From: Trichomonas vaginalis G3
Taxonomy: Eukaryota > Parabasalia > Trichomonadida > Trichomonadidae
Length of the DNA: 64,000 bases
Direction: 5' to 3'
Assembly (NCBI RefSeq): GCF_026262505.1
Contig: NC_067206.1
Coordinates: 9,668,268-9,732,267, forward strand
The notes beneath the pieces are model-generated. The model was not told the DNA's origin, did not search any database, and saw nothing but the letters and a program-made list of their open reading frames with translations. Within the stretch, counting starts at the first letter, position 1. The number at the start of each line of letters is the position of its first letter. Shown in pieces: positions 63,733-64,000 of this stretch. The position numbers and the translations under genes were made by a program.

Positions 63733-64000
63733 TTTAATATTTTTATCACTTTTTCATTTCTTAGAGAATGTTAGTTTCTTTTTGTTCTTGTGAATATGCT
63801 ATATGATTAACACGCTGTTTGGTTTTTCAGCTTAAAATGCATTGTTTATATAGAATATGCTAAAATATAAGATGATTCAACACAGAACAACCACATTTTT
63901 AATGCGGATACTCCAATATAGTAAATCCATATGGTTTATTTGAACAAAGAGCAAAATTTAATTTCTGCAATTGTAGAGTGAAAAAAACAATAGTCTATTT
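63733..64000. other. AT-rich edge of the window
   Basis: No gene recognised in the last 270 bp. A TCACTTTTTCATTT on the plus strand at about 63746 resembles an initiator for a plus-strand gene, but no ORF follows. Confidence 0.4.

Overview
This is AT-rich protist DNA, most likely from a parabasalid such as Trichomonas vaginalis or a close relative. Support comes from intron-less host genes with very short leaders, several of which start just downstream of a trichomonad-type initiator (TCA then pyrimidine/T-rich). It also comes from two families of ankyrin-repeat genes, a large multi-membrane-span nucleotide cyclase gene, a mariner relic, and long Polinton/Maverick elements. The taxon is inferred from content; no database was searched.

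Layout. (1) 1-15251: the right part of Polinton A, with the PolB tail, integrase, a primase-helicase cassette between inverted minisatellite arrays, a phage-like fibre, the packaging ATPase, the major capsid protein, small virion-like genes and a 192-bp terminal repeat. A 1.6-kb hairpin-rich DNA transposon sits inside its integrase. (2) 15252-25070: host genes: a small unknown protein, cytosolic leucyl-tRNA synthetase, a divergent IST1-like/hotdog pair, a broken ankyrin gene and the 3' piece of a second ankyrin gene. (3) 25071-34782: a nest, in which a mariner cuts the ankyrin gene and a second, compact capsid/PolB element (C) cuts the mariner. (4) 34783-34807: a 25-N assembly gap. (5) 34808-52443: Polinton B, same family as A but in the opposite orientation, ending in the same 192-bp repeat. 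Its capsid half is very noisy and its PolB/integrase half much cleaner. (6) 52444-64000: host genes: tRNA-Met(CAT), a protein kinase, a C2-like protein, CK2 beta, a 1559-residue nucleotide cyclase and a beta-helix membrane protein.

How the parts work together. A and B carry the usual Polinton set (protein-primed-type PolB, retroviral-type integrase, FtsK/HerA-type ATPase, double-jelly-roll-type capsid) plus an AEP/D5-like primase-helicase. No adenovirus-type protease was recognised. The primase-helicase block lies in opposite orientation in A and B relative to the rest of the element, and its edges are ~121-bp arrays in inverted orientation. B has an extra KilA-N gene bounded by two arrays in the same orientation and driven by a nearly identical upstream block. 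This looks like a recombination-driven cassette system inside a virus-like element, and is the most interesting signal here.

Other strong signals are a shared iterated palindrome (GGTKA half-sites around GATC, further half-sites every 12 bp) seen twice in element C and once in B; a bacteriophage-type fibre tip with HxH motifs in a eukaryotic element; an HNH-type zinc motif within the PolB region; and a hairpin array whose loop is inverted between repeat copies. Virus-like elements are described as fossils.
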